From assembly GCA_903927005.1 (NCBI GenBank), contig CAIYLH010000083.1:1-64000 (forward strand): a DNA stretch of 64,000 nucleotides. Direction: 5' to 3'. The notes under the pieces are model-generated. The model was given only the letters and a program-made list of their open reading frames with translations. It had not been told where the DNA came from and ran no database searches. The position numbers were made by a program, and so were the translations under genes. How positions within the stretch are numbered: position 1 is the stretch's first letter; every line of letters starts with the position of its first letter. Positions 50,926-58,870 of this stretch are shown here, piece after piece. This DNA is from an uncultured Pseudomonadota bacterium (lineage in GTDB: Bacteria; Pseudomonadota; Gammaproteobacteria; Steroidobacterales; Steroidobacteraceae).

Positions 50926-52242
50926 TCAGCCCTGCGTGGGCGGAAGCTCGGTGCCTTGCAGGCGGCCGATCAGCGAGCGCAGGAAGACTTTGTTGAAACG
51001 CAGCTGGCAGGATGCGGACACCTGCTCGAGCAGCGTGGAGCTGACCTTCATCACGCTGACCTGGCCACGCGCGCGGATCGTCGCCAGACGCTTGGCGCCG
51101 TACACGAAGCTCGTCTCGCCGAAACATTCGCCAGCCTCAAGGCTGCCGACCTTGCGGCCAAAACGCTCGACCTCCACGTTGCCGGCGACGATGATGTAGA
51201 AGCGATCATCGATCTCGCCTTCCTTGACGATCTCCTCGGCTTCGGAGTAGTCCTGCCACTGGCTGGCACGCAGGACCTCCCAGATCTCGGCATGAGAGAA
51301 ATCGTGGAAAAACTTGAGCCTGCGCAGAATCGCAAACTGCTCATGGCGGTCTATCTTGTTCGACTCGACGCGCAACCGCTGGTGCACTCGCGTGAGGTCG
51401 GCGGCGAAGTCCTGGCCGGTCGCGTAGCGCCTCGAGGCGTCCTTCTGCAACGCCAGCGCAACCACCCGCTCGAGCTCTTCGGGCACGCCCTCGCGCAGCG
51501 TGTGGATCGGTGGTGGCGTCGCGTAGACGATCTGGTGCAGCAGCTTTGAAAGGTTGCCGGCACGGAACGGGCGGTAGCCGGTGAGCAGCTCGTACATCAC
51601 CGCACCGAGCGAATACAGGTCGGAGCGCTGCGTGATTTCGGCCGACTGCACCTGCTCGGGCGACATGTAGGAGGGGCTTCCTGCGATGCCGTCGATACGG
51701 GAGATTTCGGAGTCGGCAACAATCGCGATGCCAAAGTCGATGATGCGCACGTCGCTGTCGACGGTCAGCATGATGTTGGAGGGCTTGATGTCGCGGTGAA
51801 TAACGCCACGCCCGTGAGCGTAGGAGAGCGCTTTGGCGCACTTGTAGATTAGTTCGACAACGTCATCGATGCGCAGCAGGTTGTCGGGCTTGCAGTAGGT
51901 GGCAAGCGTGCGCGCGCCATGCACGAACTCGGTCACCACGTAGTAGTGACCGCCTTCCTCGCCCGCATCGTAGATGGGCAGGATGTTCGGGTGCTGCAAC
52001 ATGCCCACCATGTGGGCTTCAGACAGGAACATCTTGCGCGCGACTCGCGCCTTTTCCGGATCGTCCGTGGCCTCTATGTTGTAGACCTTGATGGCGACAT
52101 CGCGACCGTAATACGGATCGTGCGACAGGTAGACGTTGCCGGTGCTACCGCGGCCGACTTCCTTGATGATCTCGTACTTGCCGATACGCTCGGGCACGGG
52201 ACGGCCGCCGCGACCCGCCGGCAACCCTCGACTTCCCGTCAT
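50926..52242 (-). CDS. Ser/Thr protein kinase with C-terminal cyclic-nucleotide-binding domain
   Basis: 438 residues. The kinase domain covers about 20-280, with a full glycine-rich loop (EVGRGSTGNVYL), K52 in VAIKVY, HRDIKPSN (from 148), DFGIA (from 168) and SPSYMSPEQ. A cNMP-binding (CAP_ED) domain follows at about 305-425, with IVKEGEIDDRFYIIVAGNVEV and LEAGECFGETSFVYGAKRLATIRA; the last resembles the phosphate-binding cassette. No membrane segment is present, so it is a cytoplasmic kinase. ATG 52240-52242 is used; a TTG three codons upstream is the alternative. There is no partner phosphatase nearby. Confidence 0.9.
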   Translation of the reverse strand: MTGSRGLPAGRGGRPVPERIGKYEIIKEVGRGSTGNVYLSHDPYYGRDVAIKVYNIEATDDPEKARVARKMFLSEAHMVGMLQHPNILPIYDAGEEGGHYYVVTEFVHGARTLATYCKPDNLLRIDDVVELIYKCAKALSYAHGRGVIHRDIKPSNIMLTVDSDVRIIDFGIAIVADSEISRIDGIAGSPSYMSPEQVQSAEITQRSDLYSLGAVMYELLTGYRPFRAGNLSKLLHQIVYATPPPIHTLREGVPEELERVVALALQKDASRRYATGQDFAADLTRVHQRLRVESNKIDRHEQFAILRRLKFFHDFSHAEIWEVLRASQWQDYSEAEEIVKEGEIDDRFYIIVAGNVEVERFGRKVGSLEAGECFGETSFVYGAKRLATIRARGQVSVMKVSSTLLEQVSASCQLRFNKVFLRSLIGRLQGTELPPTQG

Positions 52243-52381
52243 TGGAGTCAAATTGCGAATAAAGCACTCCCCGGCTGACCCAGGCCGCGATCAGACCCAG
52301 CATCGACGGCCAGCATAAGGCCCCGCCACGGCGGGGACCGTGAAGCACATCCCGCTTTACCGCCCGCGCCTACCCGGGCTG

Positions 52382-53344
52382 TCATGCGTGGAAGTGGTCC
52401 CAGCCGCGGGGGATGGGCAGTTCGCCCCGCTCGCCCAGGACGCGCACTCCCCGACCCGCCACCACCTCGCCAATGCAGTGGCAAGCGGGCGCCCCGGCGC
52501 TGGCCGCCAGCTGAAACATCTGCTGTCGGGCGCCCGGCGCAACGGTATAGAGCAGCTCATAGTCATCGCCGCCGCCAAGGGCGAAGTCGCGCGCCCGCGC
52601 CTCGCCGGCCAACGCATAAAGAGCTCGCGACAGCGGCAGCTCGGCCGCGCGCAGCACCGCCCCGACGCCGCTCGCCGCAACCAGGCGGCCGAGATCGGCG
52701 GCGAGTCCGTCGGAGACATCGATGCAACTGCTGGCAATACCCCGCAGCCGGCTGCCGAAGGCAACCCGCGGCTCGGGACGACGAAACTTGAACTCCAGCG
52801 CGCCGCGATCCGCACCGTGACCCTGCAGGCGACCCTGCAGCAACGCCAGTCCCGCCGCAGCATCGCCAGGCCAGCCGGTCACGTAGATCAGATCGCCGGG
52901 ACGCGCCCCGCTACGGCGCAGCGCCGTGCCCGTCGGCAGCAGACCCAGCAGCGAGACGCTGATCGAAAGCGGCCCGCGGGTCGTGTCGCCCCCGACCAGC
53001 GCGACGCCGTGCTGCATCGCCAACGCGCCGAAGCCCGCGGCGAAGCCCTCGAGCCACTCCTCGTCGACATCCGGCATCGTCAATGCGAGCATCGCCCAGG
53101 CAGGCGTTGCACCCATCGCGGCCAAATCAGACAGGTTGACCGCCAGCGCGCGCCAGCCGATGTCGTCGGCGTGACTGTCGTGCGGAAAGTGGTGGCCGGC
53201 GACGAGCGTATCCACGCACGTGACGAGCTGCTGGCCGGGCGGCACCGCGAGCAGCGCGGCATCGTCGCCGACGCCCTGAACCACGTCAGCGCGCTGCGCG
53301 CCGAGCTGGGAAAAGTAGCGATCGATCAGCTCAAACTCGCCCAC
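52382..53344 (-). CDS. thiL: Thiamine-monophosphate kinase
   Basis: 320 residues of the PurM-like family. GEFELIDRYFSQLG starts the protein, followed by VGDDAALL, HADDIGWRALAVNLSDLAAMGATP, VGGDTTRGP and CIDVSDGLAADLGRL. It phosphorylates thiamine monophosphate to ThDP, needed by Dxs upstream. GTG 53342-53344 has a GGGGA ribosome-binding site at 5 bases. It lies 13 bp after nusB. Confidence 0.94.
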   Translation of the reverse strand: MGEFELIDRYFSQLGAQRADVVQGVGDDAALLAVPPGQQLVTCVDTLVAGHHFPHDSHADDIGWRALAVNLSDLAAMGATPAWAMLALTMPDVDEEWLEGFAAGFGALAMQHGVALVGGDTTRGPLSISVSLLGLLPTGTALRRSGARPGDLIYVTGWPGDAAAGLALLQGRLQGHGADRGALEFKFRRPEPRVAFGSRLRGIASSCIDVSDGLAADLGRLVAASGVGAVLRAAELPLSRALYALAGEARARDFALGGGDDYELLYTVAPGARQQMFQLAASAGAPACHCIGEVVAGRGVRVLGERGELPIPRGWDHFHA

Positions 53345-53357
53345 GGCGTCCCCTGTG

Positions 53358-53807
53358 CTACAGCTGGCGCTCGTTCGGCCTGAGCTCGCTCGCAGCGCGG
53401 TCGAGCACGGCATTGACGTACTTGTAGCCGTCGGTGGCGCCGAAGCGCTTGGCAAGATCCACCGCCTCGCTGATCGCAACGCGGAACGGCACGTCGAGGC
53501 GATGCTGCAACTCGTAAAGCGCCATCCACAGAATGCCGTGCTCGATCGGATCAAGGCGCGCAGGCTCGATATCGGAATAGCGCGCGAGCAATTCGTCGAG
53601 CGCGTCACGACCGGTGGCGATGTTCATCAGCAACTCGCGGATGAAATCCGCGTCAGCGCCGGCCGAGTCCGGATCCTCGAGGTACTGGTGGTAGATGTCC
53701 TGCCAGGGATTGCCACTGAGCTGCAGCTGGTACAGCGCCTGCGCGAGCACCTTGCGCGCACCGCGGCGAGCGCGTGACAGGGCTCTCGAATCGCTTTGCC
53801 GTGCCAT
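53358..53807 (-). CDS. nusB: Transcription antitermination factor NusB
   Basis: 149 residues, all-helical. The conserved parts are RRGARKVLAQALYQLQLSG, the DFIRELL segment, ILWMALYEL and the signature AISEAVDLAKRFGATDGYKYVNAVLD. It binds boxA RNA with NusE (S10) in rRNA antitermination. It lies 3 bp after ribH, as in many proteobacteria. Confidence 0.95.
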   Translation of the reverse strand: MARQSDSRALSRARRGARKVLAQALYQLQLSGNPWQDIYHQYLEDPDSAGADADFIRELLMNIATGRDALDELLARYSDIEPARLDPIEHGILWMALYELQHRLDVPFRVAISEAVDLAKRFGATDGYKYVNAVLDRAASELRPNERQL

Positions 53808-53810
53808 GAT

Positions 53811-54287
53811 TCAGGTGTCCAGGCGCTTGAGCAGGTTGTGGGTCTCAAGCGCCGCCAGAGCGGCCTCCGCCCCCTTGTTACCTGCCTTGCCGCCGGCACG
53901 GTCAATGGCCTGCTCGAAGGTGTCGCAGGTGAGCACGCCAAAGCCGACCGGCACGCCGCTATCGAGCGAGGCGCGGGCGACGCCGGACGAACATTCGCCG
54001 GCAACGAAGTCGAAATGCGCCGTGTCGCCCTTGATGACGGCGCCAAGCGCAACGATCGCATCGTAGCGGCGCGTCAGCGCGAGTTTCTTCACCACCAGCG
54101 GCATCTCGTAGGCGCCGGGCACGCGCACCAACTCGAGGTTCTTCTCCGAAGCGCCGTGGCGCACCAGCGCGTCAATCGCGCCTTCGATCAGCCGGGAAAC
54201 CACGAAGTCATTGAAGCGCGCCGCGACGATCACTACGCGGATGTCGCGGGCCAGCAGGTCCGCCTCGAGGGTCTTGATCGTGGTCAT
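53811..54287 (-). CDS. ribH: 6,7-dimethyl-8-ribityllumazine synthase
   Basis: 158 residues. Substrate motifs ARFNDFVVSRLIEGA, VPGAYEMPLVVKKLA, ALGAVIKGDTAHFDFV and GFGVLTCDTFEQA are intact. It condenses ArPP-derived pyrimidine with DHBP to form lumazine, usually as an icosahedral 60-mer. It overlaps ribBX by 4 bases. Confidence 0.96.
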   Translation of the reverse strand: MTTIKTLEADLLARDIRVVIVAARFNDFVVSRLIEGAIDALVRHGASEKNLELVRVPGAYEMPLVVKKLALTRRYDAIVALGAVIKGDTAHFDFVAGECSSGVARASLDSGVPVGFGVLTCDTFEQAIDRAGGKAGNKGAEAALAALETHNLLKRLDT

Positions 54288-55420
54288 GAACGAAGCTCTC
54301 CGGCCGGGTCTTGCTCGACGCCGGTGTTGACGTATTCGGTGATCGTAAGGCCGAAGGCCGCGAGGCCCTGCAGTTGCTTGGGTGCCGACAGCACGCGCAT
54401 CTGCGTGACTCCCAGATCCTGCAGGATCTGCGCACCAATGCCGTAGGTTCGCAGCACCGGACCTTGCACGGCGCGCGGCACCGCGTCGCTCAAGCCGCGG
54501 ATGGAGTCCACCAGTTCGCGCGGCCCCTCGTCGCTGCGCAGCAGCACGACGATGCCGTTGCCGTCCTCAGCGATGCGGCGCAACGCGTCGCGCAGCGGCC
54601 AGCCGAGCCCGTGGCCGCGGACGCCGACGACATCACGCAGGGTCTCGGCGAGATGCACGCGCACCAGCGGCGGATGACCCGGATCGAGCTTGCCACGCAC
54701 GAACGCAAGATGAACGTTGCGATTGACATGGTCCTCGTAGGCCAGCATCCGGAACGTCCCGAACTCGGTGTCGACCTGCGTGTCCTCGATGCGCTCGACC
54801 GAGCGCTCCTTGCTCAGCCGGTAACGGATCAGGTCCGCAATCGTGCCGATCTTCAGGCCGTGCTCGCGCGCGAACTTCTCCAGATCGCGCCGGCGCGCCA
54901 TCGTGCCGTCTTCGTTGAGAATCTCGACGATGACAGCGGCGGCTTCGAAGCCCGCCAGACGCGCAAGGTCGCAACCCGCCTCGGTGTGCCCGGCGCGCGT
55001 CAACACGCCACCGGGCTGCGCCATCAGCGGAAAGATATGGCCGGGCTGGCGCAAATCCTCGGGGCCCGCGCCCTTCTTGACCGCCGCGCGCACCGTATGG
55101 GCGCGATCGTGGGCAGAAATCCCGGTCGTCACCCCTTCAGCAGCCTCGATCGAGATCGTGAAGTTGGTGCGATGGGTGAGGTCCGTGCTCGACACCATCA
55201 GCGGCAGCCGCAGCTCGCGGCAGCGCTCGGCGGTCATCGTTAGACAGATCAGGCCACGGCCGTAGCGGGCCATGAAGTTGACGTCCTCGGCGCGGACGCA
55301 CTCGGCAGCCATTAGCAGGTCGCCCTCGTTCTCGCGATCCTCGTCGTCCATGATGACGACCATGCGCCCGGCACGCAGTTCGGCAAGGATGTCGTCGATG
55401 CTGTTGTCGAACGAGTTCAT
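54284..55420 (-). CDS. ribB: RibBX: DHBP synthase with a degenerate GTP cyclohydrolase II-like domain
   Basis: 378 residues. Residues 1-205 are a complete 3,4-dihydroxy-2-butanone 4-phosphate synthase (DDEDRENEGDLLMAAE, THRTNFTISIEAAEGVTTGIS, GHTEAGCDLARL). The second half has the length and fold positions of RibA. However, the zinc cysteines of the SECLTGD...RCDCG region are gone (here VHLAETLRDVVGVRGHGLGWPL), and the RQEGR motif is SDEGP. It is therefore a RibBX-type protein, and GTP cyclohydrolase II activity is not expected. ATG 55418-55420 is the family start. Confidence 0.93.
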   Translation of the reverse strand: MNSFDNSIDDILAELRAGRMVVIMDDEDRENEGDLLMAAECVRAEDVNFMARYGRGLICLTMTAERCRELRLPLMVSSTDLTHRTNFTISIEAAEGVTTGISAHDRAHTVRAAVKKGAGPEDLRQPGHIFPLMAQPGGVLTRAGHTEAGCDLARLAGFEAAAVIVEILNEDGTMARRRDLEKFAREHGLKIGTIADLIRYRLSKERSVERIEDTQVDTEFGTFRMLAYEDHVNRNVHLAFVRGKLDPGHPPLVRVHLAETLRDVVGVRGHGLGWPLRDALRRIAEDGNGIVVLLRSDEGPRELVDSIRGLSDAVPRAVQGPVLRTYGIGAQILQDLGVTQMRVLSAPKQLQGLAAFGLTITEYVNTGVEQDPAGELRS

Positions 55421-55471
55421 CGGGCGCGCCGCCCCTTGAGTGGCCAAAGGAGTAATTGTAACAGGGACCTG

Positions 55472-55837
55472 TCAGCCGCCGGCCCGCTTGGCAGCGATCC
55501 CCCGCCGAACCAGCTCCGCCAGCAGCGTGTCCCGGTGCTCGCCCTGGATCTCGATGACGCCCGCCTCGACCCGCCCGCCGCTGCCGCAACGCTGCTTGAG
55601 CTCGCGGGCGAGCTGTTCGAGCTGTGCGGCCGGCAGCCCCAGACCGGTCACGACCGTCACCCCCTTGCCGCCTCGACCCTGCACCTGGCGGGCTACCCGC
55701 ACCGGCCCCGCCGGCGCGGCCGGACGGCTGGCAGCCAGCGCCTTGCAGCGGCAGGCATTGGCCGGAAAGCCGCAGCCGGGGCAAACCCGCCCCGGGCCGG
55801 TGGAGTAGACGAGGCGAGCGTCTGGGCGGGACTTCAT
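55472..55837 (-). CDS. SUI1/YciH-family translation-factor-like protein
   Basis: 121 residues. A cysteine-bearing N-terminus (VCPGCGFPANACRC) leads to a SUI1/eIF1 fold (GKGVTVVTGLGLPAAQLEQLARELKQRCGSGG...IEIQGEHRDTLLAELVRRG). YciH homologues discriminate against non-canonical initiation in bacteria and are not essential. It sits 51 bp upstream of ribBX, so ribBX may be expressed from its transcript. Confidence 0.88.
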   Translation of the reverse strand: MKSRPDARLVYSTGPGRVCPGCGFPANACRCKALAASRPAAPAGPVRVARQVQGRGGKGVTVVTGLGLPAAQLEQLARELKQRCGSGGRVEAGVIEIQGEHRDTLLAELVRRGIAAKRAGG

Positions 55838-55904
55838 GCGGGCAAGTTTAGCGCGGCCTGCGCCGGCGCTCGACGGCAGAGCTCATGGCGACCGACAATG
55901 GCGC

Positions 55905-56378
55905 ATGGATGCAATCCAAATCGCCCCCGCCCGCCGCGGGGATGCCGCCCGCCTCGCCTCGATGTCGCGACGACTCGTCGAAGCGGGTCTGGAGGCGTGC
56001 TGGACCGAGGATCGCGTCGAGCGCGAGCGCAAGAATCCCGACAGCGTCGTGCTGACCGCGCGAGTGGCAGGCTCGATCGGTGGCTTCGCCATCATGCAAT
56101 ACGGCGACGAGGCGGCGCACCTGAGCGTGCTTGCGGTCGAACCGATCCACCAACGCCACGGCATCGGCCGCAAGCTGGTCGCCTGGCTTGAGGACACCGC
56201 GCGTGGCGCCGGCGTGTTTTGCGTCCGGCTCGAGGTCCGCGACACCAACCACGGCGCGCGCCGCTTCTATACGGCGCTCGGCTATGCCGAACGCGGCTGG
56301 GTCCGCGGCTACTACCAGGCGCACGAGGATGCGCTGCGCTTCGAGCGCGACCTGCGCGTACGCGACGCGAGCGTCTAG
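55905..56378 (+). CDS. GNAT-family N-acetyltransferase
   Basis: 157 residues with the Gcn5 fold. The acetyl-CoA loop is QRHGIGRKLVAWLED (residues 87-101), preceded by the strand AHLSVLAVEP and followed by LEVRDTNHGARRFYTALGYAERG. It resembles RimI-type enzymes, but the substrate is unknown. I use ATG 55905, which begins the fold directly. It diverges from the SUI1 gene. Confidence 0.85.
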   Translation: MDAIQIAPARRGDAARLASMSRRLVEAGLEACWTEDRVERERKNPDSVVLTARVAGSIGGFAIMQYGDEAAHLSVLAVEPIHQRHGIGRKLVAWLEDTARGAGVFCVRLEVRDTNHGARRFYTALGYAERGWVRGYYQAHEDALRFERDLRVRDASV

Positions 56379-56521
56379 CGCACGGTGCGCAGAGCCCCCT
56401 GAACCGCCCCTTTCCAGCGCACGACTAGTCATTCGTACTGGACGATTCCTATATGATAGCCGCCATCACGTCCGCTATGTTGCGCGGCAACAGACCAGTA
56501 GCCACCAGGAAATGTTAGCTC

Positions 56522-58825
56522 ATGCACTACCGCCTCCGACCCCTGACCCTCGGCGCCCTGGCACTGGCCGTCACGCTGCCGACGCTCGCCGCGCCGCCCG
56601 CTGCGATCGACGCGCTGGACGAGATCATCGTCACCGCCAACAAGATGGCCGAGCCACTCAACAAGGTCGCCGAGAGCATCGGCGTCATGACCGCCGCGCA
56701 ACTCGAGTCGAGCCGCACGGTCGACCTGCAGGACGTGGTCAATCGCGTCCCCGGCGTCTCGTCCAACTTCGCCGGAGCTCCGGGCACGGCCTCGTTCGCG
56801 GTGCGCGGCGTCAGCGCTAGCGGCGGCAACTCGACGACGACGGGCATGTACATCGACGACGTGTCGATCAATTTTGGCAACTTCGGCTTTGCCGGCGCCT
56901 TCGAGCCTGCCTTCTTCGACATCGACCGCGTCGAGGTGCTGCGCGGGCCGCAGGGCACGCTGTACGGCGCAGAATCGTTCGGCGGCACCATCCGCTTCGT
57001 CAACACACCCGCAGTGCTCGATGCGCGCGACGGCTACGTCAGCGGCAGCCTGTACTCGCAGGCGCAGGGCACCCCGGGCGGCTCGGCACGCGCCGCCATT
57101 AGCGTACCGCTGGTCGAGCAGCAGCTGGCGCTGCGACTGGCCGGCATATACCAGCACGACGGTGGCTTCGTCGATCACGTCGATGCCGACGGCGAGCGCA
57201 TTCGCTCCAACACCAACTCGCAGACCGTGACGGGCATGCGCGCGACGCTGCTCTGGCAGCCGACCGAGTACCTGAAGATCTCGCCGCTGTTCCAGTACCA
57301 ACTGACCGAGAACAAGGACACCTGGACGTACGATCGCTCGCTCGGGGAGTACAACAGTCCGCGCCGGCTCGACGAGCCACTGCGCGACCACTTCCGTCTG
57401 ACTGCAGTGACCGCGACGCTGGAGATGGGAGACCACGTGCTCACCTCGGTGAGCAGCTACGTCAACCGCTCGATCGACCGCATCCAGGACTATACGAACT
57501 ATGACGTCGGCTACGTCGCGCCGGTGCTGGTGGACTACTTCGCGCCAGCCAACCCGGACGCCGCCCTCGCGCAGTTGCTGGCGGTCTCGGACCGGGCCTT
57601 CCACACCAATAGCAATGAGCAGTGGTCGCAGGAACTGCGCCTTGCAAGCCGCTTCCCGTCATTGAATGTGACCACCCTGGTCGGCCTGTATCTGAACCAC
57701 GAGGCTCGCGGCCACGTATCGGCGGAGAATGCGGCCGGCTTCGGGGACGTCACCCAGCAACTGTTCGGGCTCGACGCCAACGAGGCACTCGCTGCCGCGT
57801 TCGGTCAGGCTCCCGGACAGGCCGACCTGGGCGACGTGCTGTACGCCGAAGACTCGCAGCTGCGTTTCAATCGCACAGCGATCTACGGCGAGGGCTCCTG
57901 GGAGCCGGCCTCGCTGAAGGGTCTGAAGGTCACCGGCGGCGCGCGCTATTCGCGCATCACCGAGAAGCGCTTCGGCTACGCCGATGGATTCTTCAACAAT
58001 GGCTTCCAGCCGCTGAACCAGGGCTTCAACGAGAACCAGACGGCGCCCAAACTGCGAGTCGCCTACCAGGCGAACGATGCGACGCTGCTGTATGTGTCGG
58101 CGGCGAAGGGGTTCCGCCTCGGCGGCCAGAACTCGTCACTGCCTTCGAGCTGCGGCCCCGAACTCGAGGCATCCGGCCTGACCTTCACACCCAGCTACGC
58201 CACCGACAGCCTGTGGAGCTACGAAGCTGGCGCCAAGCTGACGCTCGCCGACCGACGTCTGCAGATCAACGCCTCGGCGTTCCACATCGACTGGACCAAC
58301 ATCGTTCAGGCCATCAACTTCAACGTCTGCGGCTTCGGCTTCAACGTGAACCTCGGCAAGGCCGCCAGTGACGGCGGTGACATCGCCGTGCAGTGGCGCC
58401 CGATCGCCGGCCTGGACATCGACCTGGGCATCGCCTACACGAACGCGCGCTTCAAGCAGAACGTCGATGTGGCGGGCATCGAAGCCGGCTCGCCGATCCC
58501 GTACAGCGTGCCGTGGACTGGCAACGTGGGCATTGGCTACGAATGGGCTGCTGCAAGCGGTCGGGCATACGCTCGCGCCGCCTACCTGTACACGGATGCG
58601 AGCCGCGGCGACATTTACGCCGGCAGCTCGAACTTCATCCGCCCGGCCTACAGCACGGCCGACGCCTCTGGCGGCTATCGCTTCGACCGCTGGGATGTGT
58701 CGGTGTACGCGAAGAACCTGACCAACGCGCACCCGCCGCTGCAGCAGGACACGGGACTGGGCTACTACAACGTCGCGACGCTGCGCCCGCGGCAGATCGG
58801 CGTCGAGGCCCGCTGGACCTTCTGA
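56522..58825 (+). CDS. TonB-dependent outer-membrane receptor
   Basis: 767 residues. A signal peptide (LTLGALALAVTLPTLAA) is followed by a TonB-box-like DEIIVTANK (residues 33-41). The plug domain (about 45-155) has VLRGPQGTLYGAESFGGTIRF, and a 22-strand barrel ends in the terminal ARWTF with a C-terminal aromatic. The ligand is unknown. The tandem with a convergent S9 peptidase could mean peptide or ester uptake, but this is speculation. A TATGAT at 56452-56457 may be the -10. Confidence 0.93.
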   Translation: MHYRLRPLTLGALALAVTLPTLAAPPAAIDALDEIIVTANKMAEPLNKVAESIGVMTAAQLESSRTVDLQDVVNRVPGVSSNFAGAPGTASFAVRGVSASGGNSTTTGMYIDDVSINFGNFGFAGAFEPAFFDIDRVEVLRGPQGTLYGAESFGGTIRFVNTPAVLDARDGYVSGSLYSQAQGTPGGSARAAISVPLVEQQLALRLAGIYQHDGGFVDHVDADGERIRSNTNSQTVTGMRATLLWQPTEYLKISPLFQYQLTENKDTWTYDRSLGEYNSPRRLDEPLRDHFRLTAVTATLEMGDHVLTSVSSYVNRSIDRIQDYTNYDVGYVAPVLVDYFAPANPDAALAQLLAVSDRAFHTNSNEQWSQELRLASRFPSLNVTTLVGLYLNHEARGHVSAENAAGFGDVTQQLFGLDANEALAAAFGQAPGQADLGDVLYAEDSQLRFNRTAIYGEGSWEPASLKGLKVTGGARYSRITEKRFGYADGFFNNGFQPLNQGFNENQTAPKLRVAYQANDATLLYVSAAKGFRLGGQNSSLPSSCGPELEASGLTFTPSYATDSLWSYEAGAKLTLADRRLQINASAFHIDWTNIVQAINFNVCGFGFNVNLGKAASDGGDIAVQWRPIAGLDIDLGIAYTNARFKQNVDVAGIEAGSPIPYSVPWTGNVGIGYEWAAASGRAYARAAYLYTDASRGDIYAGSSNFIRPAYSTADASGGYRFDRWDVSVYAKNLTNAHPPLQQDTGLGYYNVATLRPRQIGVEARWTF

Positions 58826-58830
58826 GCGTG

Positions 58831-58870
58831 GCGCGTTCGGCGCCGCCCTAGGGGGCAGTGCCGAACGCGC
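58831..58870. terminator. Hairpin between convergent receptor and peptidase genes
   Basis: Exact 11-bp arms (58831-58841 and 58860-58870) around an 18-base loop lie just after the receptor stop and overlap the end of the peptidase gene. It is placed to end transcription from both directions. No T-run is present. Confidence 0.5.

Noticed and set aside
55421-55471. FMN riboswitch before ribBX
   Set aside because: The gap to the SUI1 gene is only 51 bp and has none of the conserved RFN elements. ribD and ribE overlap their upstream genes and leave no room.
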